The notes under the pieces were generated by a model. The model ran no database searches. It was not told where the DNA came from and saw nothing but the letters and a program-made list of their open reading frames with translations. Of a stretch of 64,000 nucleotides of DNA, positions 47,508 through 58,404 are shown one piece after another. Location: contig MNCI01008727.1 of assembly GCA_015680685.1 (NCBI GenBank), positions 372,784-436,783 of the forward strand, given 5' to 3'. Origin of the DNA: Gnetum montanum. Lineage: Eukaryota > Streptophyta > Gnetopsida > Gnetales > Gnetaceae. The first letter of the stretch is position 1. Every line of letters starts with the position of its first letter. The translations under genes and the position numbers were made by a program.

Positions 47508-48446
47508 TGATGAGTGGCGAGGTATCCCTACGCTTAACCATACAAATACAGGTGTTTCACGCACGATCTAGCCAAATTCCAAGGACTAAGTGCTTATGTG
47601 CCCTTGTAGAACAAGGATGGGTTAATTGATCATTATCTTCCCAAGCTTACCTATATGTCACGTAGTATGGTTAAGTAAGCTTGAGGCATATGATTTTTAT
47701 AGCTTTTATGTTTTTATGTCCTGCGCTAGTAGGCAAGGAGAGAGGTAATTAAGTTACTAATTTAACTTAACTACTTATTAACTAGGTTCTAACTAATCCT
47801 AACACCAGCATCATTCCCACTTGCCGTACACATCCTGAACTAGTGCAACACTGCTGGGATTACCAAACGCTAATCATTACTCGGTTACCAAGCATTACAC
47901 GCATGCTCAAAGTGGTCATGCTTGTGTAATTTAATGATTTGCTTAATTGATCAAAATGAAATGTTATGCTAATAACATAAATGTAAAGTGCATAAAATAA
48001 AATAAATGCATAAGAAAATAAAATAAAAGAAATGCGCAAGAAAACAAATCTCAAGTGCTGCAAGGATGAATCAAAGAGCTCATCTTTATTGTTGTATACA
48101 AGTTGTGCTTAGGTACATAATGCTTGAATAAAGATCCATCCATACTTCAACCTCCTGTTATGAGCACTTGGAAAATACTTTGACTACAAGAGTTTTACTA
48201 CTTGACTACCAAAAGACTTCCTTCGCACTTGTGCACCTAGGCACTATATTTATAGGCTTGGGAGAAACTACTCTAATAATTAGAATAACCGCCCTAATAA
48301 TTAAAATAATTTCTAAAGAAACCACTAGAGTAACCTCTCTAATAACTAGAATAAACCGCTAGAGTCACTGCTCTAATAATTAGAATAAATCACTAGAGTC
48401 ACTACTCTAATAATTAGAATAACTACTAGAGTAACCACTCTCATCA
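47508..48446 (-). repeat. 5' LTR of element 3
   Basis: The LTR is 939 bp, closely similar to 38314-39228. The U3 palindrome array lies at about 48264-48440 and the TATA box near 48246-48253 on the minus strand. Confidence 0.95.
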
Positions 48447-48451
48447 GTGAG

Positions 48452-48723
48452 GATTAGTTAAATGCTAGTTGATTAGTTAATTAAACTCCTTTTATCTACA
48501 TTTCGAGCACCAAAATATAAAATACAAAATGATAAAAATCAGATGCCTCAGTTACACTTAACCATACCAACATACATTACAAGTGTAATTGGGAGGACAA
48601 CAATTGACCTTAAGGCTAGATTTACTTCTTAAAGGGCTAGTGCACTAGAAATGATAAAGTTTGCAAAATTCGACCGAATTGCACATGAATTCTTTATGCT
48701 ACGTATGGTTGGACATAGGGGTA
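48452..48723 (+). repeat. 3' LTR of element 2, second part
   Basis: GATTAGTTAAATGC and the following sequence continue the interrupted LTR and align with about 25980-26255 of the 5' LTR. It ends with GGGTA, the duplication of the next insertion. Confidence 0.93.
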
Positions 48724-49672
48724 TGATGAATGGTGAGGTAACCCTATGCTCAACCATATAAATACGAGCATTTCATGCACGATTCGATTGAATTCCAAGG
48801 ACTAAGCACCTATGCACCTTTGTGGAACAATGGCAAGTTGGTTGATCATTGTCTTCCCAAGCTTACTTGTATGTCACGATTGTATGGTTAAGTAAGCTTG
48901 AAGCATATGATTTTTATATCTTTTTTGTTTTTCTGTCCTATGCTAATAGGGAAAGAGAGAGATAACTAAGTGACTAATTTAACTTAACTACTGTTAACTA
49001 GGCTTTCACTAATCATAACATCAGTATTTGTTCTCACTTGCTGTACACATCCTGAACCAGTGCAAAACTACTAGGATTACCAAACGCTAATTGTTACTAG
49101 GTTACCAAGTGTTATACATATGCTCGAAATGATCGTATTGAGTGTTTTTTAACGATTTTCTTAATTGATCAAAATGAATTTCTACGCTAATAATAGAAAT
49201 GTAAAGTGCATAAAATAAAATAAATGCATAAGAAAATAAAATAAAAGAAATGCGTAAGAAAAAAATTCTCAAGTGCTGCAAGGATGAATCGAAGAGCTCG
49301 TCTTTATTGCTGTACATAAGGTGTGCTTAGGTACATAATGCTCGAATAAAGAATTGTTCACACTTCAACCTCCTACTACGGGCATTTGGAAAATACTTCA
49401 ACTTTAAAACAAACTATAAGAGCTTCACTACTTGACTCTTAAAAGACTTCCCTCCAATTGTGTGCCTGGGCACTATATTTATAGGCTTGGGAGAAACTAC
49501 TCTAATAATTAAAGTAGCTGCTCTAATAATAAGCACTCTAATTATTAGAGTAACTGCTCCAATAATAACCACTCTAATAATTAGAGTGATCACTCCAATA
49601 ATAATCACTATAATTATTAGAGTATCTGCTCAAATAATAACCGCTCTAATAATTAAAGTAACCACTTCATTA
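48724..49672 (-). mobile_element. Solo LTR of the element 3 family, nested in element 2, TSD GGGTA
   Basis: This is a single 949-bp LTR with the layout of the element 3 LTRs: TGATGAATGG at the + strand left end, minus-strand TATA near 49485, and a U3 array with CTCTAATTATTAGAG (49536-49550). GGGTA is duplicated at 48719-48723 and 49673-49677. The right end reads TCATTA instead of TCATCA. A solo LTR with intact duplication indicates LTR-LTR recombination after a full insertion. Confidence 0.92.
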
Positions 49673-49677
49673 GGGTA

Positions 49678-49692
49678 CCTCATCGCTCATCA
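49678..49692 (+). repeat. 3' LTR of element 2, last 15 bp
   Basis: CCTCATCGCTCATCA completes the LTR (5' LTR: CCTCACCGCTCATCA) and is followed by the ATTAG duplication. Confidence 0.93.
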
Positions 49693-49697
49693 ATTAG

Positions 49698-51500
49698 GGT
49701 ACAAGAGAACCTATCAAGTATATTTTTATGCTCTGTGTGATTTTGGTATGTAGGAATTTGTGTTATAACACTATGTTCATGATGTTTAGGTGTGATTTTG
49801 TCATATGAATCTGTAGAGCATATGATAAGGATCTTGTAGGTTCAAACGGATTTTGATTTGGAGTCCTGGTGTGTTTGTTACGCATGTTTAAAGGTTACGA
49901 TATTAGTTGTAAAGGAGAAAAATATATGAGCTTATGAAAATGACATATTTAAAAAAAAGCAATAAAATAAAGTTTAGGAAAAATCAAAAGTAAAAGTAAT
50001 GTTAGCACGTGACATGCAACCACAGAAGAAAAAACAAAGGTTACGTGTATGCATATGCTTAAGAGCATAGTTTTCTTTTAATGTTTATTTTTCTTCTCAC
50101 TGTCTCATCACCAACACTTGTTACAAAAATTGGGTTTGGGTTCTATTTCTTTTTTCTATCACATTACAGAAATGCGTAGGAGCCTATTTTCATTCATTTT
50201 TCTTTCTACTCTCTTCTTTTCATCCACATTTTGTTGAATTCTAAGCTTTTAGGATGGTTTTTGTTTGCTTTGAACATGAATTTGGGATTGTTGCAGTCAT
50301 CTCTATGTAGGTGCAGAACTTATTAGGAGTGAAATGGAGTCCTATTAGATTTTTGAGGATTTTCTTCTTGTTTTAGCCTTTTTGCCTCAACAATTTTAAT
50401 TGGTGGGTTTTCTTTACCTTTTCATTGTATTTTTGTGTTGGATTAGTGTATATAATCACATGATGAGGGAATGTGGGGTGGATAGCTCAAAGTTTAAGCT
50501 TAGGCATGTTATTTTGCATATTTCTCAAAATTGTGTGATTTTGGTTACAAATTATTTCTTAATATATATGGGATGTATGGTATGATGTGAACTTGTAGAA
50601 TATGATATGTGGTGTTGATGAGAATTGTATGATTGGAACAGGCTATTTGTGAGGCCTATTGGGGCACGAGCATTTTTGGGCTTTCCAATCCTTTCTAGTG
50701 ATGATTAAATATTATTTAAATATTCTTTTATTAATCAATTTTTAAACATGCATAACTTTGCTTCCAGAAGTCTGATTTAAGTAAAATTATTGTCATTGGG
50801 ATCATTTTTGGAAGTACTTTATAATCATGGAATTAGTTTTCTATTTGGACATATCTCATTTTGAAGGTTATTCTAGTGGTCATTTGTATGGAAGTATGTG
50901 TCCTTTGAGGAGTATGGTATTATTTTTTCATATTGGGATCTTCATATTGCTCTATTGCATCGTGGTATTATTTTCATTGAATGACTATAACTATTAGGGA
51001 TGGATATATGTGATTATGTTGTTTGGGTGTGTTGTGCTTATGACTTGTGTTGGCTTAAGCTAGCTAGACTATGTATATGTTTTCATGACGATGCTTGTGA
51101 TGATCATTGGAAGGTGGTGCTAACATGAGGGAGTGGACTAGTTGGTGATGAGGCACCCTAGAGGTAGTATGGATTGACCCCCACTATGATGCATTAGTAA
51201 GGCTCCTATCTCAGGCCTCATCTTAAAAGTGGGAGAGCATAGGTGTGTTTGTTCCTATGGCTGGTTTGTGGCATAGGTGTGTTCATCCTTATCGCCAGTC
51301 CTCTAGAAAGCTAGTGGTTGCAAGTCACAAGTTGACGGATCCTAGCACCGATTAGATAAATAAAAAACTAATAAAAGACCTGCAGGCAATGGCTGTTATG
51401 AGTACTCATGACAATGTTTCACATGCTACATTGAGTGCAGATATGCTAGCAACCACATGGGCTATGTATGTGATGGTATTGATTTGTGAGTCATATCATT
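49698..51500. other. Intergenic DNA, no gene recognised
   Basis: AT-rich sequence with some degenerate short repeats (CATAGGTGTGTT twice near 51240-51285). It may contain old LTR material, but no paired copy is in the window. Confidence 0.4.
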
Positions 51501-53976
51501 GAGAATAGGTGTTTTTTTTGGATTATGATTGTGTGGATCATGGACTATTTATGGCATATCATGGGTGGAACGATGGAAAACGTTGGTCGCTGGAAACACC
51601 GAGTGGAATTCTGTGTACATAGTTCCAACCCTAGATCCATGTGAGGGCCATGCTAGAGAAAACGAATCTGAGGTGCCCTGAACGGTCTTGTTGATAAGGC
51701 AGGAACTTACTTAATCAGTAAATTTTGTAATGATCAAATCATGAGATAATGATTTCAATGGGAAGGTATGATATCGATCGATGAGAAAAACATGATCTAC
51801 TTTAAGATCGAATCTTGAAGGCAGGGACGACGATATAAATGATGCAAAATGATCGTAAAATCAATGTAAATAAGATGCAATAAATTGAATTTGGAGAATG
51901 TGCGATCCTGAAATCTGGGATTTAACTTATAAACAAATATGTTGTATACAATGATTGCAACTAGACTTCGGTTTAGACGAAACGCATGGTAAGAGCAAGA
52001 AGCTATTCAAAGATGAAACAAGCAAAGGCCAATCTACATTTTTTTAACCAATCTAGGCATAAGGGAGTCCAACTCGAAGCAAAATGTCTGCTAACTTCAA
52101 ATATTTGACCAAAAGCTTCTCTCCATATCCATCTATGTTCTTTCAATTACCGATTCTCTTTTGTTCTCTCGCCAATCTTTGCCAAAATTGTCAACAATTT
52201 CCAATAGCTGCCAACCAAAAATTGCCAACCCTTTGAGCATTCTCTACCTAGGTATTTATAAGATTAGGGTTAGGAGAAGAACATGGTTTAGATGATGTGT
52301 GTCCTGGGCCACAAAGTACCGTTGACCTGATGTGCCATGGCTGAAGCTTGCAGTGTTACGCTACGCTACGTTCTGAAGCATAGTGTTTCATAATCTACAC
52401 TTGTTGGAACTTCGGTAATAAACTATCCTCTGGTTACACTGTAATACACTAAGAACTGCTAATGCTTGAATTTTGCTATGTTTGTTTTAGTTAAATTAAC
52501 TGTCTACTTGGGTTACGCTGTGTTGCGCTACATTATGCTGCATAACATGGTGTAATATGTCAAAAGTTAAGATTTTCAATCATGGCTAGCTTGCAAAGTT
52601 GAAGTGTCGTTGCTGTGCATCCCTCGTTTCTGTTCAGTTCTCCTGAAGTCTACTACGCTGAGCTGCGTAGCATAGCGTAGTAGGTCCTTAGCTGAAAAGA
52701 GAAAACTCGCTGAAATGTGCCACTTGTGAAAATATTTTACGTAAACTTTGAGACTTTGCTGAATCATCGAGGTCTCAAAATTTCACAGTGTTTCAATGAC
52801 CCCTCTTTGATGCTGTTTTGAGGGCTTTCCCAAAAGATGTTGGCAAAGAATATGAAATACCATAGAGGTAAAGATGCAAACATCATTCGTCGGCTATTGC
52901 TTAGATGTCGCTCTGTCAAATTTGGAAGTGCGAAGGTTGGGAGTGTAAGGAGCAGGAAATATTTTATAGTTGTGGGGGGAGGTTCGGGGAAGACTCAAGT
53001 GTGAGCAGAATACTTCGCAAATATGTTATTAGATAACTTTTCATAGGTGTTTTCTTGGGAGATTATGCTACCATTGTACTGTATATGAGGGGCTTGCATG
53101 GGCAAGTTGTGTTACACCTGTATGGCCTGGACGAGTTGCGTTTCATCCATTTTGCCTAGCTTTGCCTACTTTGCCTATTTTTTTTTTGTAACTTAAATTC
53201 CATGAGGCGAGTTGTGTTAGCCAATTCATGGACATGATGGTGCGAAATAATTTGTTGTATGCTCACATCCTGTACAAACAGAAGAAGAGGGTAAAGGTAG
53301 TTGTGAGGATAAGGGAAGGAGAAAGTGAAATAAGGCATCTGATGGAGGGAAAGGTAGGGTTTTCACTCCAAAGTAGTCAAGCTAGTCTAAGTAGTTACAT
53401 CAGAACACTGTGACATCTTACCTCCTAGTGAATGCATTCTTGAACAACACTATCATAGCAAGTAACCTACAAAACATAATAGGGAAGCAAGAGTAATCGT
53501 CCTAATCGCTAGGGAGGTTATTGAAACAAGTGCCATCCGAAGCCAAAAGGAGAGTGCAGGCCATGGAGAAGGAATTGTAGCAAGAGGCAAGGGTCTGTTT
53601 GTTGATTCTACAGTTTAGGGATTCTCCATCGACAGCCAGATTCATCTTATTCAAATGACTAGGCAAAGAACTAGTGAGATGAATCTGCTAAGCCGAAGTC
53701 TGGTGGTGGCGATGGCTGGAGGCCACCAAGGCTATGGGTGACCATAGTTTCCTTGGGACCCTAAGTGGCGAAGTTGGTCCTAGAACTTGCAACCACAGAG
53801 TGGCTGTCATAGCAGCATCTCCAAGGGGTAAGTAGTATGCCTTTCGGTGTATCCAGGAAATCAGTAGGATTATAGGAGGGTAGCAGCGTTGCATCTGTTC
53901 CAACGTCCTACCTATTCCTTCTAGTAGGGATGCTGTGCAAGAATGATCAGGCTCACTTGCTTCGTGGGTAATTTTT
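51500..53976 (-). repeat. Probable 3' LTR region of element 4 (borders unknown)
   Basis: A minus-strand TATA box (reversed from TATTTATA, 52253-52260) lies downstream of short inverted motifs such as CTACGCTGAGCTGCGTAG (52653-52670) and TTACGCTACGCTACG (about 52356). This resembles the U3 layout of elements 1-3. No second copy is present, so the borders and the call are tentative. No gene is supported here. Confidence 0.4.
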
Positions 53977-54330
53977 TAGCAGCTTCCAGTTTTAAGTCCT
54001 GGTATACCATTGTTGCTAGTTTTAAGTCCCAGCAGACCATGGTCCCGATTTAAAGTCTAGGCAGATTGAAGTGTGCTTGTTTTATGTCGTAGTGGATGGT
54101 GGAAGAACTAGTTTATTATCCTAGTAGACCATGTTATGGGTGTTGGTTTTGTGTCGTGACCCAGGGACAAACCTACGCTGGTTTAACATCTCAACAAACG
54201 AATGCTTACCTTCCAATTTCACGTCGTGGCGAACAGTCGAAAACTTTGCCAGTTTAGCATCGTGGCAAATGCGTGCAAGAAATTCCAGTTTTACGTCGTA
54301 GCGGACGTGTACAGCACTGCTATTTTTACT
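53977..54330 (-). repeat. About ten imperfect 35-bp tandem repeats beyond integrase of element 4
   Basis: Units start with variants of CAGTTTTAAGTCGTAGCGGAC every 31-36 bases. Tat elements are known for tandem repeats between pol and the 3' LTR. The same core recurs at 57909-57934 and 63009-63345. Confidence 0.75.
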
Positions 54331-54399
54331 TCATAGAAAATGTTGGTTACCTTGTGTTTGATTTGAGCCAACATCTAGATATGGTACTACTTTAGGTAC

Positions 54400-55400
54400 A
54401 TATGATTCACCATGTTTGGGAGCTTGATGCCATTGATGTCCGCTAGCTTGAAAGCTCCATTGCCATATGTGTTAACAACCAGGAAGGGCCCTTTCCAGCT
54501 TGTAGAGAATTTTCTCAATGATTCACGAACGACCTTGAGGACCAAGTCTCCTTTCTTGATCGATCACTGATGCAGGTTCTGATGATGCTTCTATTTTTGC
54601 CTTTACTAATATTTTTCAATGCTATCAAGCATCTGGATGTGTTTCTCCTCTACTGAGTTTAAATCCACGATCCTGGAATCATTGTGTTGAGTCTCATTTA
54701 TAACCTGTAGTTCCAGGGGCAACACCACTTCAGATCCGTAGACTAGGCTATAGGGTGTTCTACCTGTAGCTATTCTACATGGCATACGGTAGGCCCATAG
54801 CACGTAGAGGATCTTCTCATACCATCATTTTTTTTTGCTGCTGAGCATCTTTTTCAGTAAATTGATGATCACCTTGTTTGTTGCTTCTGCTTGACCATTT
54901 GCTTATGGGTAATAGGGTGAGGAAAAATATTGCTTGATACCAAGGTTACCGCAAAAAGATTTGGTTTCAGAACTACTAAATTGTGGCCCATTTTCAGTCA
55001 CAATAGTCATGGGAAGTCCAAACCTGGTCACTATATTATCCAAGATAAAATGGAAAACTTATTGAGATGTAATATTTCGTAGGGGAATAGCCTCGATCCA
55101 CTTCGTGAAGTACTCAGTGGCAGTGATAATGAAGCTATGTACTATGGAAGATTTAGGTGAAATGGGGCCTATTATGTCTAATCCCCATCGTTAGAATGAC
55201 CAAGTGATCTGTGTAGTATGCAATTCATTCAGTGACACGTGTATTATATTTGTGTAATGTTGGCATATGTCACATATCTTAACCTTGGTAAGGCAGTCTC
55301 GCTTCATGTATGACCAGTAATACCCTAAGTGTCTGATTTTAGCAGCCATGGCTCACGAGGATTTGTGTCCTCCACATAGTCCTTCATGAACTTCGCTAAC
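54400..55400 (-). pseudogene. Integrase of element 4
   Basis: The His/Cys N-terminus (HEGLCGGH, then CDICQHY near 55270) is followed by the core. RWGLDIIGPI keeps the first Asp. The second motif reads VTENGPQF, where the family has TDNG, so Asp has become Glu. The third, ANGQAEATNKV, keeps the Glu. The C-terminal part (54606-54803) has LVYGSEVVLPLEL. Stops occur between the pieces. Confidence 0.85.
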
Positions 55401-55751
55401 TATTCTTTGTGCTTGGTTATTATTAATGCAGGTTAGCAATATCCCATCAAAAGAGTGTCTACATAGAGTACTGTCTCCGATGATGACGTATTTCCTGGCA
55501 CGCTTGCGGATTACATCTTTTTGTGTAGGTGTTAACTCGTGTGGTGGTTCACCATGCAGAAGGTAGGTTTTAATGTTGTTGTACCATTCTGGCATTCCCC
55601 CCATACTTAGAGAAGAAATTTGTGTCGCTTGAATGACAAGGTCTGTACATTCCATCATTAAAGCAAGCAAGGTGGCAAATAGATGGGGTGGCATGTTTAA
55701 AGCTAGTGTAGCTAGTGCATCAGCTACAATGATTTCATTACATGACATGTG

Positions 55752-56228
55752 TCAGATGTCAGTTGTCGTGAACTGTCTCAGAAGATCTTTAGCCATATCA
55801 CAGTAGGGCTGCAGGTGCACAGCTTTGCAAGTGTAGACCCTTGTGATTTGATCAATGATAAGCATCGAATCACCTTGGATTGCCAAGTGTTGAATGTTGA
55901 GTTCTCTAGCTATTAATAGTCCCCTGAGAAGCCCCTCGTACTCTACCACATTGTTCATACAGGGAAACAGGTGGTAAGCCAATGGGTGAACATCTTCAGG
56001 GGAGAGCCTAATGACGACAGTAGCACTGCCACCTCTGGTAGTCGAAGCTCCATCGAAGTATAACGTTGCTTCAAGGCCTATTGATACATGGCTTAAACTA
56101 TGTACATGTTCATTAGGAAACTTAGGCTCTATCATGGCTTGATTGTTAATAGGTGATGTTACAAGTTGTTCAGCTATAGCTTGGCCTTTCGTGGAAGATT
56201 GGCCGATGTAGTGCAAGTCAAATTCCAC
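55752..56228 (-). pseudogene. Second (archaeal-type) RNase H of element 4
   Basis: The frame is open for 158 codons. It begins with the link EFDLHYIGQSSTKGQAIAEQ and contains the acidic residues of RNase H in LYFDGAST, NNVVEYEGLLRG and GDSMLIIDQI. This extra domain behind the RT-RNase H unit is typical of Tat elements. It is well preserved relative to neighbouring parts. Confidence 0.88.
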
Positions 56229-56350
56229 TGTGATGGCCTTCCAGCGAGCTATCCTACTGCTCTTGTATAAATTGTTTGTGATGGCCTGTAGAATATTATT
56301 CTTGCAAATTATTTTGACTTGGCTATGGAAAATATAGTGTCTACATTCTT

Positions 56351-57480
56351 TTAGTGAAACACCAATGCCAAATAGTTACGCTCTACTTTATTGTACCTCT
56401 TTTCGTATGCAAATAGAGCATGACTTAGATAATAGATAGGGACTTCTAACCCATCGTCCCTCTTTTGACACAATAACGCAGCTATAGACACATTTGAGCT
56501 TGCTAGGTAGATGTAGAAAGGTTGATCCCTTTGTGTTGGGAAAACCATTGGCAAATGTAATAGCTCTTTCTTCAAGTCATCAAACGCACGCTAGCAATCT
56601 TCGGTCCATTCGAAGTTAACACCCTTGAGCAAATGTTGCATAGGATGTAATTTGTCTGTTAACTTCGAGATGAACCACCTGATAAACTATAACCTAGCCT
56701 ACAACCCACGTAGTTCTTTGAGGTTTGTAGGTGGTGCTAGGTTAACGATGCCCTTAACCTTGTCGGGGTCGACTCGTATGCTGGCCTCCAATACCACAAA
56801 CCCCAACATGCATCTAGTATTGACTCCGAATACACATTTTCTTAGGTTGAGCCATAGGTCGTGCCTAAGACATCATTTAAGGATTATCTCCAGATCCTCA
56901 ATATGATCTTCTGACTTCCTAGATTTGATAGCTATGTCGTCTACGTAGTCGTTCAATCTGTCTAAGAGGTAATTGCTAAAGATGTATGTCATGGCGCGTT
57001 GATAAGTTGCTCCAGCGTTTTTTAACCCAAAAGCCATCATGGTGTAACAGAAACTTCCCTAGGGGGTCATGAAAGTTGTAGTTAGTTGATGTTCTGGGTT
57101 GATGTGAATCTGATTATAACCCGAAAACCCATCCATAAAGGATAATAACGCATGGCCAGCTGTTGTGTCAATAAATTGATCGATACTCGGTAATGGGAAG
57201 TTGTCTTTAATCATTTCCTTATTCAGATTGCATATGTCTATACAGATGTGTATTCCTCCTATTTTCCTAGAAACAACTACGATGTTCGACACCCAATCTG
57301 AATAATCGACCACGCGAATGAAACCAGCTTGATATAGCTTAGTGATTTCATCATGAACTACTAGTGCGATTTCAGGCTTAATTTTCCTTACTTTCTATTT
57401 CACTACTTTGATATGCAAGTCTAAAACTATTTTGTGTTGTATTAGTCTTGGGTCTAAACCTAGCATGTCTTCATATGAAC
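56351..57480 (-). pseudogene. Reverse transcriptase and first RNase H of element 4
   Basis: The RT begins near PEIALVVHDEITKLYQAGFI (57330-57390) and continues with NIVVVSRKIGGIHICID, DNFPLPSIDQFIDTTAGHAL and SFMDGFSGYNQIH (57059-57313). The catalytic box YVDDIAIKS is at about 56920-56946, both aspartates kept. The first RNase H follows (56351-56575) with FYIYLASSNVSIAALL and YYLSHALFAYEKRYNKVE. Stops and frame changes break the unit. Confidence 0.87.
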
Positions 57481-57800
57481 ATGCGAATATCGCAATGTTA
57501 TTTTGAAGCACTCAAAGTGTGTTGCTTTGCGTTTGTTGGTCACAGAGAGAACTAACTTTCAAAGTTTTATCTTCTCCTTTATGCGTAACCATAGGGCCCT
57601 CAGTAAGGGGATCCTCGGTCACATCACCAGCCTCCAAGTCTAGCATTCAAGTCAAGTTTTCTAGCTAGTCTGGGGATATTTCCAATGTTGCTATGGTTGT
57701 GTCATAAAGGGAAGCATCAGTTCCTATTAGTGCAAGGTCAAGCTGTCTAATAGTTTCCCTGTATGGTCTTGTTAGGACTAAGGGTGTAAGTAAAGGTGTG
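57481..57800 (-). pseudogene. Pre-RT polyprotein segment of element 4
   Basis: This can be read as RPYRETIRQLDLALIGTDAS, TTIATLEISPD and DPLTEGPMVTHKGEDKTLKV, with stops. It corresponds to the linker before RT in Tat polyproteins. Recognisable sequence ends near 57800; the protease expected next to it is 5.8 kb further right. Confidence 0.6.
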
Positions 57801-58404
57801 TCCATTTGCCAATTAACCTACAAAAACACCAAGAACGGAAGTTGTTATATTGTTTTTATCAATCTGTTAAAATGATAGAAGGTTTTTTTTAGAGGTGTGT
57901 GTTAAAGAGGCTGCCAGTTTAAGTTCTTAGCGGACCGTTACAATATAGATAGTTTGTAAGAAAGCAGCAAGCCCGGTTTCCTAGATATTAGCGTAAGATT
58001 TCTACGAACTATGATGAAAGGTATAACATGGCGTGTCTAGTGTGTCAAAATAGCTAATTTAGAATTTTGTGCAGACTGTAGTTAATGCGACCATATTACA
58101 AGACGATAAGCTATGCATTAGTTTAGGGTATTTCCAGACTACGATCAATGCCATATCTATGAGATTAATGTTGCGATCTTCATGCTTCATGTCACATTGA
58201 CATACTTACGTTTCGGGAAAGTTCCACATTGATCAGACATGAAAATAGCTAGTTTTGACCATCACGTTTATAAGTCGATGGTTCTTCCGCAAAGTAGACT
58301 CTAAGCATTTCAAATTTGAATTAGTCTAAAGCAAAAGGAGAGCAAAAGAGAAGTAGAAGGGAAGTAGAAGTAGACAATTTTGCACAGATTATTTAGACAT
58401 AGCC
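57801..58404 (+). other. Upstream region of the opposite-strand gene
   Basis: A single repeat-like unit (CCAGTTTAAGTTCTTAGCGG, 57910-57929) shares the core of the tracts at 53977 and 63009. The rest is presumably the 5' flank and leader of the + strand gene that starts at 58405. No clear TATA box was found. Confidence 0.4.

Larger units (their letters stand above)
38314..48446 (-). mobile_element. Element 3: Athila-like Ty3/Gypsy retrotransposon, antisense, nested in element 2, TSD GTGAG
   Basis: LTRs lie at 38314-39228 (3') and 47508-48446 (5'). The perfect five-base duplication GTGAG is at 38309-38313 and 48447-48451, and the disrupted LTR of element 2 reads on across it (TATGTGAG joined to GATTAGTTAA). 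Read on the minus strand, the order is primer site, gag, protease, RT, RNase H, integrase, spacer and polypurine tract. ORF-X is missing: spacer sequence runs almost directly into the pre-LTR block. The 10.1 kb element is younger than its host but also inactive. Confidence 0.95.
25393..49692 (+). mobile_element. Element 2: Athila-like Ty3/Gypsy retrotransposon with ORF-X, host to two nested insertions, TSD ATTAG
   Basis: The 5' LTR is 25393-26271. The 3' LTR is in three pieces (37732-38313, 48452-48723, 49678-49692) separated by element 3 and a solo LTR. The target duplication ATTAG is perfect (25388-25392 and 49693-49697) and confirms the outer borders across 24 kb. Without the nested DNA the element is about 13.2 kb. 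The order is tRNA-Asp-type primer site, gag, protease, RT, RNase H, integrase, spacer, ORF-X and polypurine tract. The RT reads like Athila (MDDFSTYGA). All genes carry stops and it is inactive. Confidence 0.95.
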
